From the NCBI GenBank assembly GCA_017380275.1, contig JAFOEH010000331.1, positions 1 to 5,747 of the forward strand: 5,747 bases of DNA. Direction: 5' to 3'. Source of the stretch: Alistipes sp. (GTDB taxonomy: Bacteria > Bacteroidota > Bacteroidia > Bacteroidales > Rikenellaceae). The position numbers and the translations under genes are program-made. Shown here piece after piece: positions 1 to 5,747 of the stretch (positions are counted from its first letter, which is position 1; every line of letters begins with the position of its first letter). A model generated the notes under the pieces. The model was given only the letters and a program-made list of their open reading frames with translations, was not told where the DNA came from and did no database searches.

Positions 1-241
1 CCGAAAAAGTTGCACAAAAAGGCCGCAACCGACGCTGCGAGCGCGAGCAGAGGGAGCTTGCTCACTTTGCCGAGCCGCGAGGAGGAAAACTCCGTTAAGG
101 CACAATTTGCGGGGTCGCCGCGCCGTCGTCGGTAAAATGGATGCTACGCACTTTTGAAGCAATCAAAAGGTCTCCATTTTTTAACCCTCCGCCACCGCGC
201 CGCCCTTTTTCCGCAAATTCTGCAGTGCGGTTTTTTATTTT
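1..241 (-). repeat. Repeat R, left copy (241-bp long inverted repeat)
   Basis: This segment is the reverse complement of 4351-4591 with no gaps. I count 4 mismatches in 241 bases (at 120, 123, 171 and 195), about 98% identity. In the orientation used here the element reads on the minus strand, starting 11 bp beyond the esterase stop codon. Homology stops sharply at 241. The outer end coincides with the first base of the window, so the element may extend further left. It contains a nested hairpin: AAAATGGA (134-141) pairs with TCCATTTT (173-180), and inside it CTTTTGA (151-157) pairs with TCAAAAG (163-169) around loop AGCAA. On the plus strand CCGCA (211-215) and TGCGG (226-230) precede six T's, which resembles a weak terminator. 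A minus-strand reading frame crosses it but does not look coding. I do not recognise a named family. Confidence 0.93.
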
Positions 242-252
242 GTCATCTGATT

Positions 253-1404
<1,152 letters not shown>

Positions 1405-1423
1405 TTATAAGTTTAGGTTTGTG

Positions 1424-1753
1424 TTACATTCTGCGCAGACGCACGGCAGTGCCTACGGCCGATACCATAAACATACTCTTGTCCTTGCCCGACACCTCGC
1501 CGAAGTCCATCTTCAGGCCCACGACGGCATCGGCACCCAGCTTCTCGGCCTTCTCGCGCACGTGCTTCAAGGCTTCGTCATAGACATCGTCCAACTTGCG
1601 CTGGTAGGTGCGCGACTTACCACCGAATACATCGGTTATCGATGCAAACCAATCGGAGAAGATGTTGGTTCCGATAACCACATTGACCGATACTAACTGC
1701 AGGTACTCATCGATGCGAGCACCCTCGACGTTGTTTGTTGTTGTGATAATCAT
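1424..1753 (-). CDS. UPF0145 / YbjQ family protein (heavy-metal-binding-domain-like)
   Basis: This 109-residue cytoplasmic protein has the usual length of the YbjQ/UPF0145 (DUF74) family and begins with the typical ITTTNNVEG segment (residues 2-10). Other family hallmarks are EYLQLVSVNVVIGTNI (16-31), FASITDVFGG (36-45), a charged helix about 46-72 (SRTYQRKLDDVYDEALKHVR), LGADAVVGLKMDF (72-84) and the C-terminal MVSAVGTAV (96-104). The biochemical role of the family is not established; some databases call it a putative heavy-metal-binding domain, and no clear metal ligand set stands out here. No signal peptide or membrane segment is seen. The start codon follows CAAGGAT directly, too close for a normal Shine-Dalgarno, but the family N-terminus fixes the start. 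It sits 141 bp after murA and 22 bp before the esterase. No TAnnTTTG promoter is visible in the upstream gap, which suggests read-through from murA. Confidence 0.88.
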   Translation of the reverse strand: MIITTTNNVEGARIDEYLQLVSVNVVIGTNIFSDWFASITDVFGGKSRTYQRKLDDVYDEALKHVREKAEKLGADAVVGLKMDFGEVSGKDKSMFMVSAVGTAVRLRRM

Positions 1754-1759
1754 ATCCTT

Positions 1760-1877
1760 GTGGGTTTTAATAGTTTTTTATTCCTTCATCTGCCGCCACC
1801 ACGCCTGAGAGCGGGAGTAGCAGGCCGTTGCAAAACACGCCGTAACGGCTGTGGGTTTTAGTAGTTTATATTCTCTG
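1760..1877 (-). repeat. Hairpin element copy C with flanking AT-rich direct repeats
   Basis: The murA-UPF0145 gap is mostly filled by the third copy of the element also found at 4244-4337 (A) and 4733-4837 (B). Read on the minus strand it starts with the hairpin CAGCCG-TTA-CGGCgTG (1851 down to 1836, one bulged G). It continues with GTTTTGCAACGGCCTGCTAC and TCCCG, and ends with GTGGTGGCGGCAG and GAAGGAAT, in the same order as A and B. The core is flanked by an imperfect direct repeat: GTGGGTTTTAATAG at 1760-1773 and GTGGGTTTTAGTAG at 1851-1864, each followed by a T-rich stretch and TATTC. The remaining bases next to murA (1878-1894) hold nothing I recognise with confidence. Confidence 0.75.
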
Positions 1878-1894
1878 TCATTGCGAGGAGTGCA

Positions 1895-3205
1895 TTACTC
1901 TTCCAAACGGGTAATCTTAGCTCCGAGGGCATTCAGGCGGCCATCAATATCCTTGTATCCGCGATCGATCTGCTCGATGTTCTGGATTATGCTCGTGCCT
2001 TCGGCACTCATCGCGGCGATGAGCAGTGCCACACCCGCACGAATATCGGGCGAGGTCATTCGTGTGGCACGCAGTCGCAGACGGTGGTCGTGGCCGATGA
2101 CCGTTGCGCGGTGGGGATCGCAGAGGATTATCTGCGCACCCATATCGATCAGCTTATCGACAAAGAACAGACGGCTCTCGAACATCTTCTGGTGAATCAG
2201 CACCGAGCCCTTGGCCTGCGTCGCTACGACCAAGAAGATCGAGAGCAGGTCGGGCGTGAGGCCCGGCCACGGCGCATCGGCGATGGTCATAATCGAGCCA
2301 TCGATGAAACTCTCGATCGAGTAGTGATCCTGCTGCGGGATGTAGATATCGTCGCCCCGCTGCTCGAAGCGAATACCCATACGGGCAAACTGCGCGGGGA
2401 TGATGCCGAGATTCTCGTACGATACGTTCTTGATGGTCAGCTCCGACTGCGTCATTGCCGCCATACCGATGAAGCTGCCCACCTCGATCATATCGGGCAA
2501 CATCGTATGCTCCGTGCCGCCCAGCTCTCGCACGCCCTCGATCGTAAGCAGATTCGAGGCTATGCCCGAGATCTTCGCTCCCATACGGTTGAGCATACGG
2601 CACAACTGCTGGATGTAGGGCTCGCAGGCGGCGTTGTAGATGGTCGTGGTGCCCTCGGCCAGAACGGCAGCCATAATGATGTTGGCCGTACCCGTCACCG
2701 AGGCCTCGTCGAGGAGCATATAGCAACCCTTCAGGCGCTTGCACTCCACCGAGAAGAACTCGTCGGCCTGGTCGAAGTTAAAGGTGGCGCCGAGCTTCTG
2801 GAAGCCGAGGAAGTGGGTATCCAGACGGCGGCGGCCAATCTTGTCGCCACCCGGCTTGGGCATATATCCCACGCCGAAGCGGGCCAGCAGCGGGCCGATC
2901 ATCATCACCGAGCCACGCAGACGGCGACAGCGGCGGTGGTAGTCGTCGCTGCGCAGGTAGTCAAGGTCGATGTCGGCAGCGCGGAAGGCGTATGAGTCGT
3001 CACCCAACTCCTCAACCTCAACACCCCTCGAGCGCAGTAGGTCGATCAGCTGTATGATGTCGAGAATCTGTGGCACGTTGTGCACAACAACGCGCTCGGA
3101 CGTAAGCAGCGTGGCGCAGAGTATCTGTAATGCCTCGTTCTTCGCGCCCTGCGGAGTGAGGCTGCCTTGAAGGCGATGACCGCCTTCGACTTTGAAGATT
3201 GCCAT
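1895..3205 (-). CDS. murA: UDP-N-acetylglucosamine 1-carboxyvinyltransferase MurA
   Basis: MurA transfers enolpyruvate from PEP to UDP-GlcNAc, the first committed step of peptidoglycan synthesis, in the cytoplasm. The 436-residue protein has the normal length and the two-domain inside-out alpha/beta barrel sequence. Visible active-site residues, by comparison with E. coli MurA, are Lys22 (QGAKNE; E. coli Lys22), Arg126 (E. coli Arg120), Asp319 in PGLTPDL (E. coli Asp305) and Arg389 in SPDIRAG (E. coli Arg397). The mobile loop reads PGGDKIGRRRLDTH (118-131): Asp121 stands where most bacteria have the fosfomycin-reactive Cys115, as in chlamydial and mycobacterial MurA. The start at 3205 gives MAIFKVEGGH, matching the family N-terminus; the frame stays open upstream to a Met at 3277, but those 24 residues have no family counterpart. 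It is first in a minus-strand run with UPF0145 and the esterase, and has its own promoter at 3295-3325. Confidence 0.96.
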   Translation of the reverse strand: MAIFKVEGGHRLQGSLTPQGAKNEALQILCATLLTSERVVVHNVPQILDIIQLIDLLRSRGVEVEELGDDSYAFRAADIDLDYLRSDDYHRRCRRLRGSVMMIGPLLARFGVGYMPKPGGDKIGRRRLDTHFLGFQKLGATFNFDQADEFFSVECKRLKGCYMLLDEASVTGTANIIMAAVLAEGTTTIYNAACEPYIQQLCRMLNRMGAKISGIASNLLTIEGVRELGGTEHTMLPDMIEVGSFIGMAAMTQSELTIKNVSYENLGIIPAQFARMGIRFEQRGDDIYIPQQDHYSIESFIDGSIMTIADAPWPGLTPDLLSIFLVVATQAKGSVLIHQKMFESRLFFVDKLIDMGAQIILCDPHRATVIGHDHRLRLRATRMTSPDIRAGVALLIAAMSAEGTSIIQNIEQIDRGYKDIDGRLNALGAKITRLEE

Positions 3206-3294
3206 AGGGAATATCTTTTTCGGTTGTCGTTCTGTTCTGTTTGGGCGGGCCTGCGGCGAGGCCGACAAAAAGCCCATTATAATATAAATTTTAC

Positions 3295-3325
3295 CAAAGA
3301 TACGAAAATCGGCGAACTTGCCAAA
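3295..3325 (-). promoter_or_regulatory. Bacteroidetes-type promoter for murA
   Basis: On the minus strand TTTG (3325-3322) is followed by exactly 19 bases and then TATCTTTG (3302-3295). This matches the primary-sigma promoter pattern known for Bacteroidetes (TTTG, 19-21 bases, TAnnTTTG). Transcription would begin near 3288, giving a leader of roughly 80 nt before the ATG at 3205. The leader contains a small G/C hairpin, GGCCT (3248-3252) with AGGCC (3259-3263). The predicted transcript start lies just upstream of the alternative Met at 3277, so the promoter alone does not settle the murA start; family conservation does. Confidence 0.72.
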
Positions 3326-3339
3326 AAAATGACTCGATA

Positions 3340-3371
3340 TTGTGCGATTAGAATCATTTTTTATAAATTTG
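3340..3371 (+). promoter_or_regulatory. Bacteroidetes-type promoter for the DUF1080 gene
   Basis: TTG (3340-3342), 21 bases and TAAATTTG (3364-3371) fit the Bacteroidetes -33/-7 pattern, with only the first T of the -33 box uncertain. The transcript start would fall near 3378, leaving about 48 nt of A/T-rich leader before the ATG at 3426. The start codon is preceded by AACT and no Shine-Dalgarno, which is ordinary in this phylum. The -33 boxes of this and the murA promoter are about 15 bp apart and diverge, so the polymerases would compete or a shared regulator could act on both. Confidence 0.62.
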
Positions 3372-3425
3372 CGTTGAGTTTCAGTCTCACCTACGATAAC
3401 TTAAACCATTAAATACCTATTAACT

Positions 3426-4193
3426 ATGAAGAAATTGATTTTTTCGGCTTTGGCATTGACCATCGCTGTAAGCGCTTCGGCTCAGCAGCCCCAGCAGCAG
3501 GACCCCAACCGTATGCGTCCTGGTATGACTGAGTTCTACACCCCCGTGCCCCCCATCGTAACCCCGGGTAACATTATGACCAACTCAGCTCCCTCGGATG
3601 CTATCGTTCTCTTCGACGGCAAGGATCTGAGCGCTTGGCAGAGCGCTAACGGCGGCCCCGCAGAGTGGGACGTACACGATGGCGTATTCACCGTAAATAA
3701 GAAGAAGGGCGACATCCAGACCCGCGAGTCATTCGAGAGCTTCCAGCTCCACATCGAGTGGTGCGTACCCGAGAACATCACCGGCGAGGGTCAGGCTCGT
3801 GGTAACAGCGGTGTGTTCCTTCAGGGTCTTTACGAGGTTCAGATTCTCGATTGCTACAACAACGAGACCTACACCAACGGTCAGACGGGTAGCATCTACA
3901 AGCAGTCAACCCCCAAGGCAAACGCTATGCGCAAGCCCGGCGAGTGGAACGTTTATGACATCATCTACAACGCTCCCGTATTCCACGAGGACGGCTCATA
4001 TCGCGTGCCTCCCACCGTTACGGTTATCCACAACGGCGTAGTGCTGCAGAACAATGTAGCGATCCGCGGTACCACCGAGTACATCGGTCATCCTCAGGTG
4101 AATATGCACGGCGCAGGCCCGATCAAGTTGCAGAGCCACGGCGACCCCTCGGAGCCCATCAGCTTCCGCAACATCTGGCTTCGTAAGTTGTAA
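3426..4193 (+). CDS. Secreted DUF1080 protein (3-keto-disaccharide hydrolase family)
   Basis: The 255-residue protein belongs to the DUF1080 family (Pfam 3keto-disac_hyd), a concanavalin-like beta-sandwich with members reported to cleave 3-keto-glycosides. Residues 1-19 are a signal peptide ending Ala-Ser-Ala before Gln20, followed by a Gln/Pro-rich linker (20-26). The domain runs about 55-255: LFDGKDLSAW (62-71), WDVHDGVFTV (81-90), GNSGVFLQGLYEVQILD (126-142, the most conserved family segment), GEWNVYDI (172-179), IHNG (201-204), and the closing GPIKLQSHG (231-239) with FRNIWLR (247-253). It is complete and of usual length. It is a single-gene unit with its own promoter and terminator, divergent from murA. 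Export and family suggest periplasmic or surface glycan processing. The substrate is not evident, and no 3-dehydrogenase partner is in the window. An lectin-like binding role without catalysis cannot be excluded. Confidence 0.92.
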   Translation: MKKLIFSALALTIAVSASAQQPQQQDPNRMRPGMTEFYTPVPPIVTPGNIMTNSAPSDAIVLFDGKDLSAWQSANGGPAEWDVHDGVFTVNKKKGDIQTRESFESFQLHIEWCVPENITGEGQARGNSGVFLQGLYEVQILDCYNNETYTNGQTGSIYKQSTPKANAMRKPGEWNVYDIIYNAPVFHEDGSYRVPPTVTVIHNGVVLQNNVAIRGTTEYIGHPQVNMHGAGPIKLQSHGDPSEPISFRNIWLRKL

Positions 4194-4216
4194 TAACTTA
4201 TTTGGTCGAAATAAAA

Positions 4217-4243
4217 GGTTGTCCTTCGGGGCAACCTTTTTTT
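4217..4243 (+). terminator. Intrinsic terminator of the DUF1080 gene (UUCG tetraloop)
   Basis: GGTTGTCC (4217-4224) pairs with GGGCAACC (4229-4236) over 8 bp, with one G-U wobble, around a TTCG loop closed by C-G, an exceptionally stable tetraloop. Seven T's follow (4237-4243). It begins 24 bp after the DUF1080 stop codon. The AAAA just upstream of the stem (4213-4216) gives some capacity in the other direction. Confidence 0.92.
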
Positions 4244-4337
4244 CACGCCTAAGGCGTGTTTCCCGACCGCCTGCTAACCTTTCTTTCGAGCGTGGTGGGC
4301 GGCAGGCGAAGGAATTCAAAATTCAAAATTCAAAATT
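4244..4337 (+). repeat. Hairpin element copy A with AATTCAA heptad tail
   Basis: The copy starts immediately after the terminator T-tract with the hairpin CACGCC-TAA-GGCGTG (4244-4258). A core follows with TGTTTCCCGACCGC (4257-4270) and GTGGTGGGCGGCAG (4292-4305), both shared exactly with copy B. GCCTGC (4269-4274) can also pair with GCAGGC (4302-4307), forming a larger outer loop. The tail is (AATTCAA)x3 plus AATT (4313-4337). It ends 13 bp before repeat R. No coding potential is apparent. Function unknown; it resembles REP- or MITE-like small palindromic intergenic repeats. Confidence 0.85.
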
Positions 4338-4350
4338 AGGCTGGCTCACA

Positions 4351-4591
4351 AAAATAAAAAACCGCACTGCAGAATTTGCGGAAAAAGGGCGGCGCGTTGG
4401 CGGAGGGTTAAAAAATGGAGGCCTTTTGATTGCTTCAAAAGTGCGTAGCATCCATTTTACCGACGACGACGTGGCGACCCCGCAAATTGTGCCTTAACGG
4501 AGTTTTCCTCCTCGCGGCTCGGCAAAGTGAGCAAGCTCCCTCTGCTCGCGCTCGCAGCGTCGGTTGCGGCCTTTTTGTGCAACTTTTTCGG
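4351..4591 (+). repeat. Repeat R, right copy (241-bp long inverted repeat)
   Basis: This is the inverse partner of 1-241, differing at only four positions. It is oriented so that the transcript of the upstream gene (DUF1080) would read it in the same sense as the esterase transcript reads the left copy. Both copies therefore sit 3' of a gene in the same relative direction. The nested hairpin of the left copy is kept: the one substitution near it changes an unpaired base. A plus-strand frame shared with the left copy ends at 4497, but all four differences between copies alter amino acids, three of them to dissimilar residues, which argues against a conserved protein. The outer end overlaps the perfect palindrome at 4579-4601. 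Confidence 0.93.
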
Positions 4592-4601
4592 AAAAAGTTG
4601 C
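4579..4601. repeat. Perfect hairpin at the outer edge of repeat R
   Basis: GCAACTTTTT (4579-4588) and AAAAAGTTGC (4592-4601) are exact inverse copies around CGG. Repeat R homology in this window ends at 4591, inside this palindrome, because its left partner begins at base 1. The true R boundary may therefore lie further out. The stem is mostly A-T, so it is more convincing as a DNA end structure than as a terminator. Confidence 0.7.
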
Positions 4602-4645
4602 GTGAAAAATAATCTGTATCAGCAAACTCTTTTCAACAAAGGTAG

Positions 4646-4713
4646 ATTCCAACCATTTTCACATAGACGCTGTTAGAGTATCAGTCAAGTAAAATGATGT
4701 GAAAATGTGGAAT
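4646..4713. repeat. Imperfect 17-bp inverted repeat (hairpin with 32-nt loop)
   Basis: ATTCCA (4646-4651) plus CATTTTCACAT (4654-4664) pair with ATGTGAAAATG (4697-4707) plus TGGAAT (4708-4713). This gives 17 base pairs with a two-base bulge (AC, 4652-4653). The 32-nt loop at 4665-4696 has no clear internal structure. No open frame of note crosses it. It could be a structured RNA, a remnant of a mobile element end or a protein-binding palindrome; nothing in the sequence decides. Confidence 0.6.
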
Positions 4714-4732
4714 GACGTATTTATCAATTCTT

Positions 4733-4837
4733 CATTTTGAATTTTGAATTGCTCCGACTGCCGCCCACCACTTTACGAAACGGGAGTAGCGTGCGGTCGG
4801 GAAACAGGCGTTACGCCTGCATTTTGAATTTTGAATT
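4733..4837 (-). repeat. Hairpin element copy B flanked by 18-bp direct repeats
   Basis: Read on the minus strand this copy has the hairpin CAGGCG-TAA-CGCCTG (4819 down to 4805), then TGTTTCCCGACCGC, GCTACTCCCG (shared with copy C) and GTGGTGGGCGGCAG. It ends in AATTCAAAATTCAAAATG. It points toward copy A, so A and B form an inverted pair around repeat R. An exact 18-bp sequence, CATTTTGAATTTTGAATT, lies on both sides of the core at 4733-4750 and 4820-4837; it is built from the same heptad as the tail of A. Confidence 0.85.
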
Positions 4838-4847
4838 CCCTCAGGCC

Positions 4848-4913
4848 TGTCAAAATGTCTTTTTGTGGCACTATCACTCTGCCAATCTCTGCCAGCAGTA
4901 TGTTAAAATGTCT
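4848..4913 (+). promoter_or_regulatory. Two 13-bp upstream sites before clpB (possible activator binding)
   Basis: TGTCAAAATGTCT (4848-4860) and TGTTAAAATGTCT (4901-4913) differ at one base. Their starts are 53 bp apart, close to five turns of B-DNA, so both face the same side. Each contains TGTC/TGTY-AAAA-TGTC, a half-site repeated every 8 bp. They lie about 104 to 92 and 51 to 39 bp before the start site predicted from the -24/-12 motif. This placement would suit a sigma-54 activator for the distal site. The regulator is not identified. Confidence 0.5.
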
Positions 4914-4924
4914 GATTCCGACCT

Positions 4925-4941
4925 CTGGCAAAGGTTTTGCA
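4925..4941 (+). promoter_or_regulatory. Candidate sigma-54 (-24/-12) promoter of clpB
   Basis: CTGGCAAAGGTTTTGCA matches the RpoN pattern YTGGCACG-N4-TTGCW at all positions but two (CA for AA is off at the seventh and eighth bases). The essential GG (4927-4928) and GC (4939-4940) have the required 12-bp spacing. The start of transcription would be near 4952, 24 nt before the ATG. No TAnnTTTG promoter is seen on the plus strand between 4838 and 4975. Sigma-54 genes occur in Bacteroidetes, but control of clpB by it is my inference. Confidence 0.6.
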
Positions 4942-4975
4942 CCCCGTAAGGCCAAAACAAAACAACGAAAAGACT

Positions 4976-5747
4976 ATGAACATCAATTCACTTACCATCA
5001 AGGCTCAGGAGGCGCTGCAAGCCTCCGTACAGTTGGCCCGCGAGAAGGGTGCGCAGGCCGTAGAGCCACACCATTTGCTCCTTACGCTTATCACGAAGGA
5101 GGACTCTCTGGCTGCCTACCTGCTTCAGCGCGTGGGTGTGAATGTGACACAGCTGCGCATCCAGGTCGAGGGCGCGGTGGATGCGCTGCCGAAGGTCTCG
5201 GGCGGCAATGGCGAGCAGTACTTCTCGACCGACACCTCGAAGACTATTCAGCGCGCGGTGGATTTCACCCGCACCTTCAACGATAAATTTGCCTCTGTCG
5301 AACACCTCCTGCTCGGCCTTCAGGCTGAGCGTGGCGCGGCGAGCGATATGCTCAAGCGTGCGGGAGCTACGGAGAAGGAACTTGTGGCCGCCATCCGCGA
5401 CTTCCGCAAGGGCTCGACCGTCGATTCGCAGACCGCCGAGAAGGAGTTTAATGCGCTGGGCAAGTACCCCATCAACCACAACGAGATGGCCCGCAGCGGC
5501 AAGCTCGACCCCGTCAACGGCCGCCACAAGGAGTGTCGACGCGTGTTGCAGATCCTATCGCGCCGAACGAAGAACAACCCCATCCTCGTGGGTGAGGCGG
5601 GCGTGGGCAAGACCGCCATCGCCGAGGGCATTGCCCACCGCATCGTCGATGGTGATGTGCCCGAAAACCTGCGCTCGAAGCAGATCTTCTCGCTCGATAT
5701 GGGTGCGTTGATCGCGGGTGCGAAGTATCAGGGCGAGTTCGAGGAGC
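4976..5747 (+). CDS. clpB: ATP-dependent chaperone ClpB, N-terminal 257 codons (runs off the window)
   Basis: ClpB is a hexameric AAA+ disaggregase that, with DnaK, threads and rescues aggregated proteins in the cytoplasm. The visible part has the Clp N-domain of two repeats (about 5-70 and 83-145; [10 protein letters not shown] at 30-39, VEHLLLGL at 108-115), a linker, and the start of AAA domain 1. RSGKLDPV (173-180) is followed by [19 protein letters not shown] (188-206), Walker A GEAGVGKT (206-213; Lys212), and [19 protein letters not shown] (239-257), the typical ClpB substrate-loop region. The middle domain and second AAA domain lie beyond the window, so ClpC/ClpA are excluded on resemblance only. 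The start at 4976 matches the family N-terminus (TIKAQEAL) and follows an A-rich leader. Oddly, the segment at 165-187 departs from consensus at several residues ([12 protein letters not shown] instead of DPVIGRDEEIRR). Confidence 0.93.
   Translation, partial: MNINSLTIKAQEALQASVQLAREKGAQAVEPHHLLLTLITKEDSLAAYLLQRVGVNVTQLRIQVEGAVDALPKVSGGNGEQYFSTDTSKTIQRAVDFTRTFNDKFASVEHLLLGLQAERGAASDMLKRAGATEKELVAAIRDFRKGSTVDSQTAEKEFNALGKYPINHNEMARSGKLDPVNGRHKECRRVLQILSRRTKNNPILVGEAGVGKTAIAEGIAHRIVDGDVPENLRSKQIFSLDMGALIAGAKYQGEFEE

Larger units (their letters stand above)
4194..4975. other. 782-bp gene-free region between the DUF1080 gene and clpB
   Basis: From left to right it holds the DUF1080 terminator, hairpin element A, repeat R, the edge palindrome, the 17-bp hairpin, element B, two upstream sites and the sigma-54-like promoter. 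The open frames crossing it lack family resemblance and run through repeats, so I call none as genes. The pieces without any assignment are 4194-4216, 4602-4645, 4714-4732 and 4942-4975; the last is the presumed clpB leader. Confidence 0.8.

Noticed and set aside
1876..1892. TGTCATTGCGAGGAGTG just after murA, reminiscent of a widespread bacterial intergenic repeat starting TCATTGCGAG
   Set aside because: Only a fragment is present and there is no second copy in the window, so the assignment rests on memory alone.
2084..2995. A 303-codon plus-strand open frame, plus a 196-codon minus frame at 2154-2744
   Set aside because: Both are shadows of murA, whose frame has full family resemblance and conserved catalytic residues.
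3206..3277. Upstream start for murA giving 24 more residues
   Set aside because: The extra residues have no counterpart in MurA, while the Met at 3205 gives the standard N-terminus with Lys at position 22.
4313..4337. AATTCAA heptads considered as a CRISPR-like array
   Set aside because: The units are contiguous with no spacers and are part of the AT-rich tail of element A.
4637..4644. Minus-strand TACCTTTG, a match to the Bacteroidetes -7 box
   Set aside because: No TTTG or TTG lies at the right distance upstream on that strand, and there is no minus-strand gene downstream for it to serve.
4866..4883. A second TGGCAC...TGCC sequence resembling a sigma-54 site
   Set aside because: The GG and GC are 14 rather than 12 bp apart, outside the strict RpoN spacing.

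Overview
The window looks like chromosomal DNA of a Bacteroidales bacterium, most likely Alistipes or a close relative. Supporting points are the high-GC coding regions, two secreted proteins whose signal peptides end in Ala-Ser-Ala-Gln, A-rich translation starts without a strong Shine-Dalgarno, and two promoters of the Bacteroidetes type (TTTG/TTG at -33, TAnnTTTG at -7). The genus is inferred from recalled family resemblance, not from a search.

Layout. Bases 1-241 are one copy of a non-coding repeat, called R here. Three minus-strand genes follow: a secreted CE1-type esterase (253-1401), a UPF0145/YbjQ protein (1424-1753) and murA (1895-3205). They may be one transcription unit read from a promoter at 3295-3325. 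Across a 220-bp divergent spacer, a secreted DUF1080 (3-keto-disaccharide hydrolase family) protein runs on the plus strand (3426-4193) and ends at a strong UUCG-loop terminator. A 782-bp gene-free region (4194-4975) follows. It holds two copies of a small hairpin element (A and B, facing each other), the second copy of R (inverted relative to the first), a 17-bp imperfect hairpin, and what looks like a sigma-54 promoter with paired upstream sites. clpB starts at 4976 and runs off the window.

How the genes relate. There is no single pathway. The esterase and the DUF1080 protein are both exported and probably act on plant or host glycans. MurA makes the first committed peptidoglycan precursor and carries Asp instead of Cys at the fosfomycin target. 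ClpB is the heat-shock disaggregase.

The unusual content is intergenic. (1) R is 241 bp long, 98% identical between its two copies, inverted, and brackets about 4.1 kb that includes murA. (2) A three-copy element (A, B, C) has a hairpin whose stem sequence changes while its pairing is kept. (3) clpB has a textbook -24/-12 motif plus two 13-bp sites exactly 53 bp apart. (4) The clpB reading frame has a local cluster of departures from otherwise near-invariant residues.
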